A stretch of 38,396 nucleotides of DNA from Firmicutes bacterium UBA911 (GTDB lineage Bacteria > Bacillota > Desulfotomaculia > Desulfotomaculales > Desulforudaceae): positions 1 through 38,396 of the forward strand of contig DBEH01000017.1 in assembly GCA_002294005.1 (NCBI GenBank). The letters are read 5' to 3'. The notes under the pieces were generated by a model. It did not search any database, was not told the origin of the DNA, and was given only the letters and a program-made list of their open reading frames with translations. Both the position numbers and the translations under genes were made by a program. Each line of letters starts with the position of its first letter. The first letter of the stretch is position 1. Of the stretch, positions 1 through 7,932 are shown piece after piece.

Positions 1-22
1 GCCCCTTTTTTTCTTTCCCCCG

Positions 23-55
23 GTCCTAAAAAGGGGGTCAGGCCCCTCTTTAGGA
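23..55. repeat. Palindromic GGGGTCAGGCCCC-type repeat
   Basis: An imperfect inverted repeat with outer arms GTCCTAAA and TTTAGGAC around AGGGG and GCCCCT. It belongs to the same family as copies near 95, 14083 and 35485. It could fold into a hairpin and act as a terminator for whatever lies upstream of the window. No gene is visible in the first 229 bases. Confidence 0.6.
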
Positions 56-94
56 CGCGGACTCCGACGCCCTGCCCGGAAGGCGGCGAGACCC

Positions 95-115
95 AAAAAG
101 GGGCCCCTGGCCCCT
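95..115. repeat. Second copy of the AAAAAGGGGCC..GGCCCC repeat
   Basis: AAAAAGGGGCCCCTGGCCCCT, a variant of the palindromic family at 23-55, lying just upstream of the protease promoter. Only the sequence similarity is seen; a mobile REP-like nature is inferred. Confidence 0.5.
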
Positions 116-165
116 AACAAAGCGGCTTCCCCACGAGGGGAGCCCTCCCGGGAACGGCGGCGGCG

Positions 166-194
166 TTGACCTGGAGCGCTCAAATGAGGATAAT
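166..194 (+). promoter_or_regulatory. Sigma-A type promoter of the HtrA-like protease
   Basis: TTGACC at 166-171 and GATAAT at 189-194 are separated by exactly 17 bases, each hexamer matching five of six consensus bases. Transcription would start near 201, leaving a leader of about 30 bases before the GTG start at 230. Confidence 0.6.
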
Positions 195-229
195 AAGAGC
201 AAGAACATTTTGTCCGGGGGGTTAAGCAC

Positions 230-1390
230 GTGAGTTGGGGAAGGAAGCTGGCGTTCACGGCCCTTGTGGCTCTGGTAGCCGGGATAATGTTCGCCGCCGG
301 CAATATGGCGGTCAGGGATTTCCGGCCTCAGGAACCGCTTACCAATACTAACAACCGGACGGCGGTGGCCGCTCCCGAGTTGCCCGGTGTAGATTCCGGC
401 ACGATAATCGACATCGTGGACCGGGCCGGGCCGGCGGTAGCCAAGATCGACACGGTGGTGCCGACGTCCGGGAGGGAATGGAGCCCGTTTTTTGACGACC
501 CGTTTTTCCGCGAGTTCTTCGGTGGTCCGCACATCACGCCGCCGCAGTCGAGCCCCAGCCGCCGGGGCATGGGGTCCGGTTTTCTGTTTTCTGAGGACGG
601 CTACATCCTGACTAATGAACATGTGATCCGCGGTGCCGAGGAAATCTGGGTGACCCTGACCGGATTTGAAACACCGCTCGCCGCGAAGGTGGTGGGCTCG
701 GATTACGACCTCGACCTGGCGGTCATCAAGGTGGAAGCCCCGCGCAAGCTGCCCCGCCTGAAACTGGGTGATTCGGACAACGTACGGGTCGGTGAGTGGG
801 TGATCGCCATCGGCAACCCCTACGGTCTGGACCATACGGTCACCGTCGGGGTGATCAGCGCCAAGGGTCGGCCGGTGACCATCGAGGACCGGTATTACGA
901 CAATCTTCTGCAGACCGACGCCTCCATCAATCCCGGGAACAGCGGCGGCCCGCTGTTGAACCTCCGGGGCGAGGTGGTGGCGATCAACACGGCCGTCAAC
1001 GCCCAGGCCCAGGGGATCGGCTTCGCCATCCCGACCAGCACCATCCGCCCCGTACTCGACGAATTGATCGAAACCGGCGGTATCAGCCACGCCTGGCTGG
1101 GGGTGCAGTTGGACACCGTTTCCCCGGAACTGGCTCGCTACCTGGAGCTGCGAGCGACCGCCGGGGCGCTGGTGATCGGAATTGTGGTCGACAGCCCGGC
1201 GGCCAGAGCCGGCTTCCGGCCGGGTGACGTGATTCTGGAGTTGAACGGGGCTGAAGTGAGTAACCCGGAAAAAGTGATCCGGGCGATCCGGACCCATAGG
1301 GCGGGCGAAACCCTGAAGGTGAAGGTGTTCCGGGACGGCGGCGCACGCGAGCTGGAAGTGAAACTGGGCGAGAAACCGGCCCGCCGCTGA
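230..1390 (+). CDS. htrA: HtrA/DegP-like trypsin-type serine protease with PDZ domain
   Basis: A membrane-anchored S1C serine protease of 386 aa that should degrade or refold damaged proteins on the outer face of the membrane. A hydrophobic segment at about residues 7-24 is an uncleaved anchor or signal. The trypsin-like domain carries the full catalytic triad: His131 (TNEHV), Asp162 (DLDLAVIKV) and Ser238 (GNSGGP). One PDZ domain follows at about 285-380 (PAARAGFRPGDVILELNG), as in the Firmicute HtrA/YyxA proteins. The start is GTG with a G-rich site about 8 bases upstream. Its own promoter lies at 166-194, and the gene converges on copA with only 9 bases between the stop codons. The family assignment is firm; the physiological substrate is unknown. 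Confidence 0.93.
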   Translation: MSWGRKLAFTALVALVAGIMFAAGNMAVRDFRPQEPLTNTNNRTAVAAPELPGVDSGTIIDIVDRAGPAVAKIDTVVPTSGREWSPFFDDPFFREFFGGPHITPPQSSPSRRGMGSGFLFSEDGYILTNEHVIRGAEEIWVTLTGFETPLAAKVVGSDYDLDLAVIKVEAPRKLPRLKLGDSDNVRVGEWVIAIGNPYGLDHTVTVGVISAKGRPVTIEDRYYDNLLQTDASINPGNSGGPLLNLRGEVVAINTAVNAQAQGIGFAIPTSTIRPVLDELIETGGISHAWLGVQLDTVSPELARYLELRATAGALVIGIVVDSPAARAGFRPGDVILELNGAEVSNPEKVIRAIRTHRAGETLKVKVFRDGGARELEVKLGEKPARR

Positions 1391-1399
1391 CCCCTTTTT

Positions 1400-3919
1400 T
1401 TAGAGGGGGGCGGGCTTGAACCGGCGCAGGCGCAGGGAGTTCAACACAACGGAGAGCGAACTGAAGGCCATCGCCGCGGCCGCGAGCATGGGGTTTAAGA
1501 GGATGCCGTAAAAAGGATACAGCACCCCCGCCGCCACGGGGATGAGCACGATGTTGTAGGCGAAGGCCCAGAAGAGGTTTTGCTTGATCATCCCGATGGT
1601 GGCCTTCGATAGCCCAATGGCCTTGACCACGCCGCGCAAATCCCCGGTGATCAACGTCACGTCGGATGCTTCCATGGCCACGTCGGTGCCGGTTCCGATG
1701 GCGATGCCCACGTTGGCCTGGGCCAGGGCCGGCGCATCGTTTAAGCCGTCGCCGACCATAGCCACGACCCTGCCTTCTTCCTGAAGCCGATTGACCTCCC
1801 GTGCCTTGTGTTCCGGCAGCACCTCCGCCAGCACCCGCTGGATGCCCGCCTTCCCAGCGATGGCCTCCGCCGTCCGACGGTTGTCCCCCGTCATCATGAT
1901 CACTTCGAGGCCGAGCCTTCTCAACTCCCGGACCGCTCCGGCCGAGTGCTCCTTCAAAGTGTCGGCCACCGCCAGGACCCCGGCCGCCCGGCCGTCCACG
2001 GCCACGAACACGGGGGTCTTCCCCTCGTCTGACAGGCGCCGGGCGTCTTCTTCCAGGTCCCCGACGGAGACCCCCCGCTCGTTCATAAGAAGCCGGTTTC
2101 CGACCAGCAGCGCACGGCCGTCCACCCGGGCCTGCACGCCATGGCCCGGCACGGCCTCGAACGCCTCCGGTTCGGCCAAAGCCAGCCCCCTTTCCTTCGC
2201 GCCTGCCACGACCGCCTCTCCCAGCGGGTGCTCCGATCGTGACTCGACCGAGGCTACCCACCGCAAGAGTTCCGCTTCCCCGAAGCCCTTCCCCAGAATT
2301 ACGTCGGTCAGCGCAGGTTTGCCCTCGGTCAGGGTGCCCGTCTTGTCAAACACCACCGCCTGCACGCGGTGGGCGGTCTCCAGGCTTTCGGTGCCCTTGA
2401 ACAAAATCCCGTTTTCCGCGCCCACCCCGGTGCCGACCTGGATGGCGGTCGGAGTGGCCAGACCCAGGGCGCAGGGGCAGGCGATGATCAACACGGCGAT
2501 GGAGGTGGTCAGCGCGAAAATGAAGGCCGGCGGGGGGCCGAACAGATACCAGAGCGCGAAACTAAAAACGGCCGTTCCCACCACCGCCGGGACGAAATAG
2601 GCGGCGACCACGTCTACCAGGCGCTGGATGGGCGCTTTCGACCCCTGGGCTTCCTCCACCAGCCGGATGATTTGGGCCAACACCGTGTCGCGGCCCACCC
2701 GGATCGCTTCAAAAGTGAAGGAGCCGGTCTTGTTGATGGTCACCCCGACCACCTTGTCTCCAGCGCCCTTTTCAACGGGAAGGCTTTCCCCGGTCAGCAT
2801 CGATTCGTCCAGGGCGGACCGCCCGGACACCACCACGCCGTCCACCGGCACCCGCTCACCGGGGCGCACCAAGATCAGGTCGCCCACCTCCACCTCGGCG
2901 ATGGCGATGTCCACTTCCCGCCCGTCCGGCCGGATCACCCGGGCCGTCTTGGCTTGCAGGCCCATCAGGTTCCGGATCGCCTCCGAGGCTTTGCCCCGGG
3001 CCCGCGCCTCCAGCAGGCGGCCGAGCACGATCAGGGTGGTGATCACGGCGGCGACGTCGTAGTACAACTGGTACGGAAAGCCCAGCCCGGTCAGGAAGTC
3101 CGGGAAAAGGGTCATCGCCGCGCTGTACGTCCAGGCCGTGGTCGTGCCCAGGGCCACCAGCACGTTCATGTCCGCCGCGCCGCGGCGCAGCGCCGCGTAG
3201 GCGCCCGCGTAGAAGCGCCGGCCGGAACCGAACTGCACGGGTGCCGTCAGGAGGAGCAGCACCAGCGGCGCGGTGAGGAAGTGCGGCGCAAACCCCGCCC
3301 AGGGAGGGTACATGTGCGGCAGGCTGCCCAACAACACTACGGTGGTGAAAAACGCTCCCACGGCGAAGTCCCAAGTCAGCCGGCGCATGTGCCGTTCCCG
3401 GGCGGCATGCTCCCGGTCCTCGCCGGCCTGCGCCTCGAGGGCCTCCACCTGGTAGCCGGCGTCGCGAACGGCCTGCTCCAGCGCGCGCACTGAGACGACC
3501 CCCGGGTCGTAGTCCACCGTCGCTCTCTCTGCGGCCAGGTTGACGGCGGCGTGGCGCACGCCGCCGGTGCGGGCCAGCGCCTCCTCCAGCCGCCGGACGC
3601 ACGAGGCGCAAGTCAAGCCCCGGACGGGCAGGGTCACCCGCGCGCTTCCGACGGGTGCGGCCTGGTATCCGGCGGCGGACAGGGCCGCCAACAGCTCGGG
3701 GACCTTGACCCGGCCGGGCTCGTAGGTGACAGCCGCCTTCCCCGTGGCGAGGTTGACGGTGGCCTCCAGGACTCCCGGGACTCCGGCCAGCGCCTGTTCC
3801 ACCCGCCTCACGCAAGCGGCGCAGGAGATACCTTCCACCCGGAGATCGAGCCTGCGGGTGGGGGGCGCGCCATTCCCCCGCCCTCCAGGCCTGGCAAAGC
3901 GGCGTGGTTTCTCGTTCAA
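1400..3919 (-). CDS. copA: Copper-translocating P1B-type ATPase
   Basis: Exports monovalent copper across the membrane at the cost of ATP. Counting from the upstream GTG at 3928, two N-terminal metal-binding (HMA) domains carry CAAC (36-39) and CASC (107-110). TGES of the actuator domain is at 379-382 and the membrane CPC motif at 484-486. The phosphorylated Asp is in DKTGT (528), followed by the SEHP motif of the nucleotide domain and GDGLNDAPAL. The last two helices hold the YN and MxxSS copper-ligand residues. That GTG lies inside the ribosome site AGGAGGTG, so I prefer the TTG at 3919, eight bases after AGGAGG. There is no copper chaperone or CsoR-type repressor next to it here. Confidence 0.93.
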   Translation of the reverse strand: MNEKPRRFARPGGRGNGAPPTRRLDLRVEGISCAACVRRVEQALAGVPGVLEATVNLATGKAAVTYEPGRVKVPELLAALSAAGYQAAPVGSARVTLPVRGLTCASCVRRLEEALARTGGVRHAAVNLAAERATVDYDPGVVSVRALEQAVRDAGYQVEALEAQAGEDREHAARERHMRRLTWDFAVGAFFTTVVLLGSLPHMYPPWAGFAPHFLTAPLVLLLLTAPVQFGSGRRFYAGAYAALRRGAADMNVLVALGTTTAWTYSAAMTLFPDFLTGLGFPYQLYYDVAAVITTLIVLGRLLEARARGKASEAIRNLMGLQAKTARVIRPDGREVDIAIAEVEVGDLILVRPGERVPVDGVVVSGRSALDESMLTGESLPVEKGAGDKVVGVTINKTGSFTFEAIRVGRDTVLAQIIRLVEEAQGSKAPIQRLVDVVAAYFVPAVVGTAVFSFALWYLFGPPPAFIFALTTSIAVLIIACPCALGLATPTAIQVGTGVGAENGILFKGTESLETAHRVQAVVFDKTGTLTEGKPALTDVILGKGFGEAELLRWVASVESRSEHPLGEAVVAGAKERGLALAEPEAFEAVPGHGVQARVDGRALLVGNRLLMNERGVSVGDLEEDARRLSDEGKTPVFVAVDGRAAGVLAVADTLKEHSAGAVRELRRLGLEVIMMTGDNRRTAEAIAGKAGIQRVLAEVLPEHKAREVNRLQEEGRVVAMVGDGLNDAPALAQANVGIAIGTGTDVAMEASDVTLITGDLRGVVKAIGLSKATIGMIKQNLFWAFAYNIVLIPVAAGVLYPFYGILLNPMLAAAAMAFSSLSVVLNSLRLRRFKPAPL

Positions 3920-3947
3920 CCCTTGCACCTCCTGTCCGGATTGTACT

Positions 3948-4235
3948 CTAATCCTTCAAGTTTCGCCTGATCCGGATAAATTCCTCGTTTGACGGTTCCC
4001 CCCGCTCCAGTTTCTTCGCGGCCGCCTCCAAAAGGCCACCTTTGTTTTCCGTGGCCGGGCCGCGCCCCGTGCGCGACCTCAAGACCCAGACGTAGAACGC
4101 TCCACCCGCCACGATCAAAATCAGGAGCGCGTCCATCAGGAAACCGAAAGGGCGAAAAGAGCCCCGGAGCACCGTGACCAGCACCAACCCCACTAGAACC
4201 GCCAGACTCAGCCAGCCGGCATACCGGATCGGCAT
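3948..4235 (-). CDS. Small membrane protein with a SHOCT-like tail, function unknown
   Basis: A predicted 95-aa protein. It has two hydrophobic segments (about residues 6-22 and 32-50), then a charged tail ending LERGEPSNEEF IRIRRNLKD. That tail resembles the short amphipathic SHOCT motif, which suggests oligomerisation, but this is only a likeness. I chose the ATG at 4235 because AAGGGGTG precedes it; the open frame continues 22 codons upstream. It sits 28 bases upstream of copA on the same strand and may be co-transcribed with it. No specific function can be assigned. Confidence 0.6.
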   Translation of the reverse strand: MPIRYAGWLSLAVLVGLVLVTVLRGSFRPFGFLMDALLILIVAGGAFYVWVLRSRTGRGPATENKGGLLEAAAKKLERGEPSNEEFIRIRRNLKD

Positions 4236-4255
4236 CGGCAGACACCCCTTTGATG

Positions 4256-4262
4256 AAACTAT
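4256..4262 (-). promoter_or_regulatory. Possible -10 box for the small membrane protein and copA
   Basis: On the minus strand a perfect TATAAT lies about 20 bases upstream of the ATG at 4235. No good -35 hexamer stands at the right distance. The 160 bases between here and the next promoter hold nothing else recognisable. Confidence 0.3.
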
Positions 4263-4468
4263 TATAGAAACAAAAAACCAGAACCGATAACTACGCCCCA
4301 AAGCCTTGGTGGTATCCGGTTCACTTCCAAAACCTGTTGTTCAGCGCTTGGAACTCATATTACCCGCTGGTTCTTGGTAGGTTCCAATAACCCGGACGGT
4401 CCGCGGGATTTGCCCTTATCCTTTCCCCGGCCGGCGGTGCACACTCACCGCGGACGACTTCTTGCCTG

Positions 4469-4497
4469 TTCACAAGGCGGAACAACTCCGCTATAAT
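4469..4497 (+). promoter_or_regulatory. Sigma-A promoter of the carboxypeptidase gene
   Basis: TTCACA at 4469-4474 and a perfect TATAAT at 4492-4497 are separated by 17 bases. The predicted transcript starts near 4504. This rules out translation from the in-frame TTG at 4462 and supports the ATG at 4525. Confidence 0.7.
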
Positions 4498-4524
4498 AAA
4501 AAAAACGAACTGCCTGGGAGAAGA

Positions 4525-5667
4525 ATGAGCAGCAAGTTCTTTCGTCTCTTATTCTTAATTTCACTGTTTTTCCTGCTGCCGGCCGGCGGCGCGCAGGCCG
4601 GGGAACCCCAAATCGTGGGCGAAGCGGCGGTGCTGATGGACCTGGACACCGGCCGTTTCCTGTATGAAAAGAACGCGGACCGGGCGATGTTCCCGGCGAG
4701 CACCACTAAAATTCTGACCGCCCTCGTCGCGGTGCAAAACGGTCGTGACCGGCTGGACGAGCGGGTCGTGATGAGCGAAGGCGCGATCTCCGCCGGCGGT
4801 TCGGCGATTTGGCCCACCCCGGATGAGGAGTTCAGCCTGTGGGAGTTGCTCTGGTCCGTCATTCTGGTCTCGGCTAACGACGCGGCCACGGCGGTGGCCG
4901 AACACGTGCACGGGTCGGTCGAGGAGTTCGCAGCGGCGATGAATGCCCAAGCCTGGCGGTTGGGGGCGCACAACAGCCATTTTGTGAATCCGCACGGTCT
5001 GCACGACGAGCGGCAATACACGACCGCCCGGGACCTGGCCCTGATCGCCCGGGCCGCTCTCGCCCAACCCTTGATCCGGGAGATGGCCGCCACAAAGACG
5101 TACCAGCTCACCCGGGCCGACCCGGACGCCTTGAGCTTTTTGGTGAACCACAACAAGCTCCTTTGGCGTTACGAAGGGGCGATCGGGCTCAAAACCGGGT
5201 ACACCGTCCCGTCCGGCCAGTGTCTGGTTTCGGCCGCCGAGCGCAATGGGCGGACAGTGCTCGCCGTGGTGCTGAAAAGCGAAGGCACCAACATTTGGAC
5301 CGATTCGGCCGCCCTTTTGGACTATGGGCATAACCGCTTCCGCTCACTGGTTCCCGTGCGTGAGGGGGACGAAATCTGCTCGGTGCCGGTGGTGTTTGGG
5401 AGCGGCAAGGCTGTCCTGCGTGCCGGTTCCGGCGTGACCCACGTGGTGCCGGTGGACGATCCCGCACCGGTGCGGTGGCAACTCCGCCTGGAACGGGAGT
5501 TGATTGCGCCGCTTGGCGCCGGCGAACGGGTGGGCACCCTGGTCGTGCACTGCGGGGATGAAGAAATCGGACAGGTGCCGGTTCTGGTCGCGCCGCCGTC
5601 CCCCGCCTGCCGAGTACGACCTGGTGGTACCGAGCGGGGCTGGTGCTCGGAGGGCTCTTTTTGCTGA
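4525..5667 (+). CDS. D-alanyl-D-alanine carboxypeptidase (DacF/PBP5 family), C-terminus frameshifted
   Basis: A low-molecular-weight penicillin-binding protein that trims the terminal D-Ala from peptidoglycan stem peptides outside the membrane. A signal peptide ends near GGAQA (20-25). The three active-site motifs are present: STTK (Ser59-Lys62), SAN (116-118) and KTG (223-225). A C-terminal PBP5-type beta domain follows. The start ATG has GGGAGAAG before it and lies downstream of the promoter at 4469-4497. In this frame the protein ends abnormally after VLVAPPSP. The family's usual C-terminal membrane anchor is encoded in the -1 frame just downstream (see 5616-5741), so the gene has lost a base near the five-C run at 5600-5604, or uses frameshifting, or carries a sequencing error. 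Confidence 0.88.
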   Translation: MSSKFFRLLFLISLFFLLPAGGAQAGEPQIVGEAAVLMDLDTGRFLYEKNADRAMFPASTTKILTALVAVQNGRDRLDERVVMSEGAISAGGSAIWPTPDEEFSLWELLWSVILVSANDAATAVAEHVHGSVEEFAAAMNAQAWRLGAHNSHFVNPHGLHDERQYTTARDLALIARAALAQPLIREMAATKTYQLTRADPDALSFLVNHNKLLWRYEGAIGLKTGYTVPSGQCLVSAAERNGRTVLAVVLKSEGTNIWTDSAALLDYGHNRFRSLVPVREGDEICSVPVVFGSGKAVLRAGSGVTHVVPVDDPAPVRWQLRLERELIAPLGAGERVGTLVVHCGDEEIGQVPVLVAPPSPACRVRPGGTERGWCSEGSFC

Positions 5668-5741
5668 TTTTGGGCCTGCGGTTCAGTATCCGGCGCAGCC
5701 GCGCCCGCCTCTACCGCCGCCGCCGCCGCCGCCGCTGGTAA
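5616..5741 (+). other. Out-of-frame membrane anchor of the D-Ala-D-Ala carboxypeptidase
   Basis: Read in the frame that ends at TAA 5739-5741, this stretch encodes TTWWYRAGLVLGGLF, then LLILGLRF, then an Arg-rich tail ending in seven consecutive Arg and a Trp. This is the hydrophobic helix plus basic stop-transfer end expected of this family. One extra C in the run at 5600-5604 would join it to the catalytic domain. The seven Arg codons are a pure CGC triplet repeat. Confidence 0.7.
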
Positions 5742-5831
5742 AGCCGCCTTAAACCCTATGAGCCGGCCCGGTCAAACTTGCCGGCTGCACCGGATGTGCA
5801 GGAGAAGAGTCTTCAAGGGGGATGATGAGCC

Positions 5832-6476
5832 GTGTCGGAGGAGTTGTTGCGGTTTATCCGCAACTATAGTCACGATTTTCAAAACCACCTGCAGGTTATT
5901 TCCGCGCTGGCGCAACTGAATAGAACCGAGCGCATCCGGGAATACATCGGACAGGTATCGGACCAGCTCCGGGAAATCACCAAAATCGCGGTTATTCACC
6001 CCCCGGAACTGGCGACCGCCCTGCTGGCCTTCCAGCAACAGGTGACCAGGTACGGGGTTCCCGTGTTGGTTGAAGTTCAGGCCGCAGCGCCCGCACAATG
6101 GCCGCTCCCGGCTGCTCAAGCGCAGGGGAGGGAAGAGCAGGTTGAAGTTCAGGCCGCAGCATCCGCACAATGGCCGGCGGCGCCCGGAGCAGAGGTGCTC
6201 TTGCGGCAGGCTTTCAGGGAACTCGGGGCTTTGATGGGTTTCCTGGAAGGTTTTGCCGCACCGGTGGCACTGACCCTGTCAAAACCGGCGGACAGCTTTG
6301 ACGGTCTTGTCTGCGAGGTCGACCTGCCCCCAACCGGAAACATATCCACCGCGGAACTGAAAGAAAACCTGGCACCGACCAACGGATTACTTGCGCCGCT
6401 GGGAGCGCAGGCCGGCGTCATCGAGACCCCGGCCGGCCCCCGGATCAGGATCCAGTTCCCCCGGCGGGAGGTTTGA
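5832..6476 (+). CDS. spo0B: Spo0B-like sporulation phosphotransferase
   Basis: Probable phosphotransferase of the sporulation phosphorelay, passing phosphate between response regulators on the way to Spo0A. The N-terminus has the SpoB_a helical hairpin with the motif YSHDFQNHLQVI, where His14 would be the phosphorylated residue. The C-terminal half is a weak, degenerate ATPase-like fold. The gene lies 6 bases upstream of obg, the same spo0B-obg order as in Bacillus subtilis. The GTG start has a GGGGG run about 12 bases upstream. An in-frame 24-residue unit is tandemly duplicated (VEVQAAAPAQWP and VEVQAAASAQWP) in the linker between the domains. It is 214 aa, near the size of B. subtilis Spo0B. 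The call rests on the motif and position. Confidence 0.75.
   Translation: MSEELLRFIRNYSHDFQNHLQVISALAQLNRTERIREYIGQVSDQLREITKIAVIHPPELATALLAFQQQVTRYGVPVLVEVQAAAPAQWPLPAAQAQGREEQVEVQAAASAQWPAAPGAEVLLRQAFRELGALMGFLEGFAAPVALTLSKPADSFDGLVCEVDLPPTGNISTAELKENLAPTNGLLAPLGAQAGVIETPAGPRIRIQFPRREV
6068..6176 (+). repeat. Tandem in-frame duplication inside the Spo0B-like gene
   Basis: Two 37-base copies at 6068-6104 and 6140-6176 match at 35 positions with a period of 72 bases, exactly 24 codons. The duplication therefore keeps the frame. It lies in the linker between the histidine hairpin and the C-terminal domain. Confidence 0.85.
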
Positions 6477-6482
6477 AGCCGG

Positions 6483-7760
6483 TTGTTCAAAGACTACGCC
6501 AAAATAAACGTTAGGGCCGGGGACGGCGGCAACGGCTGTGTCGCCTTCCGGCGTGAAAAGTACGTCCCCTACGGCGGCCCTTCGGGAGGAGACGGCGGCC
6601 GGGGCGGGCACATCACCCTGCGGGCCGACGGCGGCCTGCGCACGCTGGTCGATTTCCGGTACCGCACCCACTACAAGGCCGGCCGGGGAGTCCACGGTCA
6701 GGGTAAGAATATGCACGGCCGCAAGGGGGATGACCTGGTCTTGCGGGTGCCGGTGGGCACGGAAGTCCGTCGGGCCGGGGACAGAACCCTGCTGGCCGAC
6801 CTTAGGGCCGACGGGCAGGAGTACCGGGTGGTGCGCGGCGGCCGGGGCGGCCGGGGCAACGCCCGCTTTGCCACCGCCAACCGCAAGGCGCCGAGTTTTG
6901 CCGAGAAGGGCGAGCCCGGCGAGGAGTTCTGGCTGGAACTGGAACTGAAACTCCTGGCTGACGTCGGGCTGGTCGGATTTCCGAACGCCGGCAAGTCGAC
7001 CCTTATCTCCAAGGTGTCCGCGGCGCGTCCCAAGATTGCGGACTACCCTTTCACCACCCTCGAACCTCACCTGGGCGTGGTGCGCGTGGGCGAGGGCGCC
7101 CACTTTGTGCTGGCCGACATCCCCGGGCTGATTGAGGGCGCCCACCAGGGTGCCGGGCTGGGTCACCGGTTTTTGCGGCACGTGGAACGCACCCGGGTCC
7201 TGATCCACGTGGTCGACGTTTCCGGCCGCGAGGGACGGGACCCGGTGGCCGACTTTGAGACCATCAACCGGGAACTGGCCGCCTACGATCCCCGCCTGGC
7301 CGCCCGTCCCCAACTGGTGGCGGCCAACAAAATCGACCTGCCGGAGGCGCGTGAGAACGTCCGGCGCCTGGTGGAAGCCGCCGGCGGGCGGTACGAGGTG
7401 TTCGAGATCTCGGCGCTCACCGGTGAGGGCTTAGACCGGCTGGTCTACCGGGCATACCGCCTGCTGGGCACCATCCCGGTGGAGACGGCGCCCGCCTTCG
7501 TCGTGCCGGAAGAGCGGGAGGCGGACGGGAGTCTCTTTCTGGTAGTCAGGGACGGGGACACCTACGTGGTGGAAGGGGAAGGGATCGAGCGCCGGGTGGC
7601 GATGGCCGACCTGGACAACCCCGAGGCCGTACATCACCTCCAGCAACTGCTCGTCCGGATCGGAGTGGAGGACGCCCTCCGGGCGGAAGGAATCAGAACG
7701 GGCGACAATGTTCGCATCGGCCGGTTCGAATTCGAGTATGGCGAGAACCCTACCGGTTGA
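6483..7760 (+). CDS. obg: GTPase Obg/CgtA
   Basis: An essential GTPase acting in 50S ribosome assembly and, in Bacillus, in stress and sporulation signalling. The 425-aa protein has the three Obg parts in order. First is a glycine-rich N-terminal domain (about 1-158, with repeated GGxGG). Next is the G domain with P-loop GFPNAGKST, switch G3 DIPGL, and NKID for guanine recognition. Last is a C-terminal OCT domain. The TTG start lies 6 bases past the spo0B stop, and the ribosome site GGGAGGT overlaps the end of spo0B, so the two are translationally linked. rplU and rpmA, the usual upstream neighbours, are not in this window. Confidence 0.97.
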   Translation: MFKDYAKINVRAGDGGNGCVAFRREKYVPYGGPSGGDGGRGGHITLRADGGLRTLVDFRYRTHYKAGRGVHGQGKNMHGRKGDDLVLRVPVGTEVRRAGDRTLLADLRADGQEYRVVRGGRGGRGNARFATANRKAPSFAEKGEPGEEFWLELELKLLADVGLVGFPNAGKSTLISKVSAARPKIADYPFTTLEPHLGVVRVGEGAHFVLADIPGLIEGAHQGAGLGHRFLRHVERTRVLIHVVDVSGREGRDPVADFETINRELAAYDPRLAARPQLVAANKIDLPEARENVRRLVEAAGGRYEVFEISALTGEGLDRLVYRAYRLLGTIPVETAPAFVVPEEREADGSLFLVVRDGDTYVVEGEGIERRVAMADLDNPEAVHHLQQLLVRIGVEDALRAEGIRTGDNVRIGRFEFEYGENPTG

Positions 7761-7765
7761 AGTCG

Positions 7766-7819
7766 GAATATGTTATTTTAGAATATAGAATCCAGAATCT
7801 AGAATTCAGAATTCAGAAT
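7766..7819. repeat. AGAATTCAGAATT-type AT-rich repeat
   Basis: A run of short imperfect units (AGAATATAGAATCCAGAATC, then AGAATTCAGAATTCAGAATT) follows obg. Related sequence occurs at 11463-11520 and, inverted, at 36741-36770. It has no coding capacity. Confidence 0.6.
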
Positions 7820-7832
7820 TTCGGGGACGAAT

Positions 7833-7890
7833 TTCGGGGACGCAATACTAAATTTCACCCCCTTTAATTCGGGGGACACAATACTAAATT
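7833..7890. repeat. Two copies of GGGGACACAATACTAAATT
   Basis: Copies at 7833-7855 and 7866-7890 share TTCGGGGAC.CAATACTAAATT. A partial unit, TTTCGGGGACGAATTTC, precedes them. They fill the obg-proB gap and are of unknown function; a REP-like origin is inferred. Confidence 0.65.
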
Positions 7891-7932
7891 CCAGAACGGA
7901 ATTCCGGGGACTCCGGAATCTGCAAAAGAGAA

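Noticed and set aside
1083..2261. Long frame opposite and beside htrA/copA
   Set aside because: Arg/Gly-rich shadow frame typical of high-GC DNA; htrA and copA occupy the same bases with full motifs.
5504..5752. Proline-rich open frame over the carboxypeptidase end
   Set aside because: It is a third frame. The anchor-like peptide is in a different frame, and the prolines come from the complementary reading of the CGC run.
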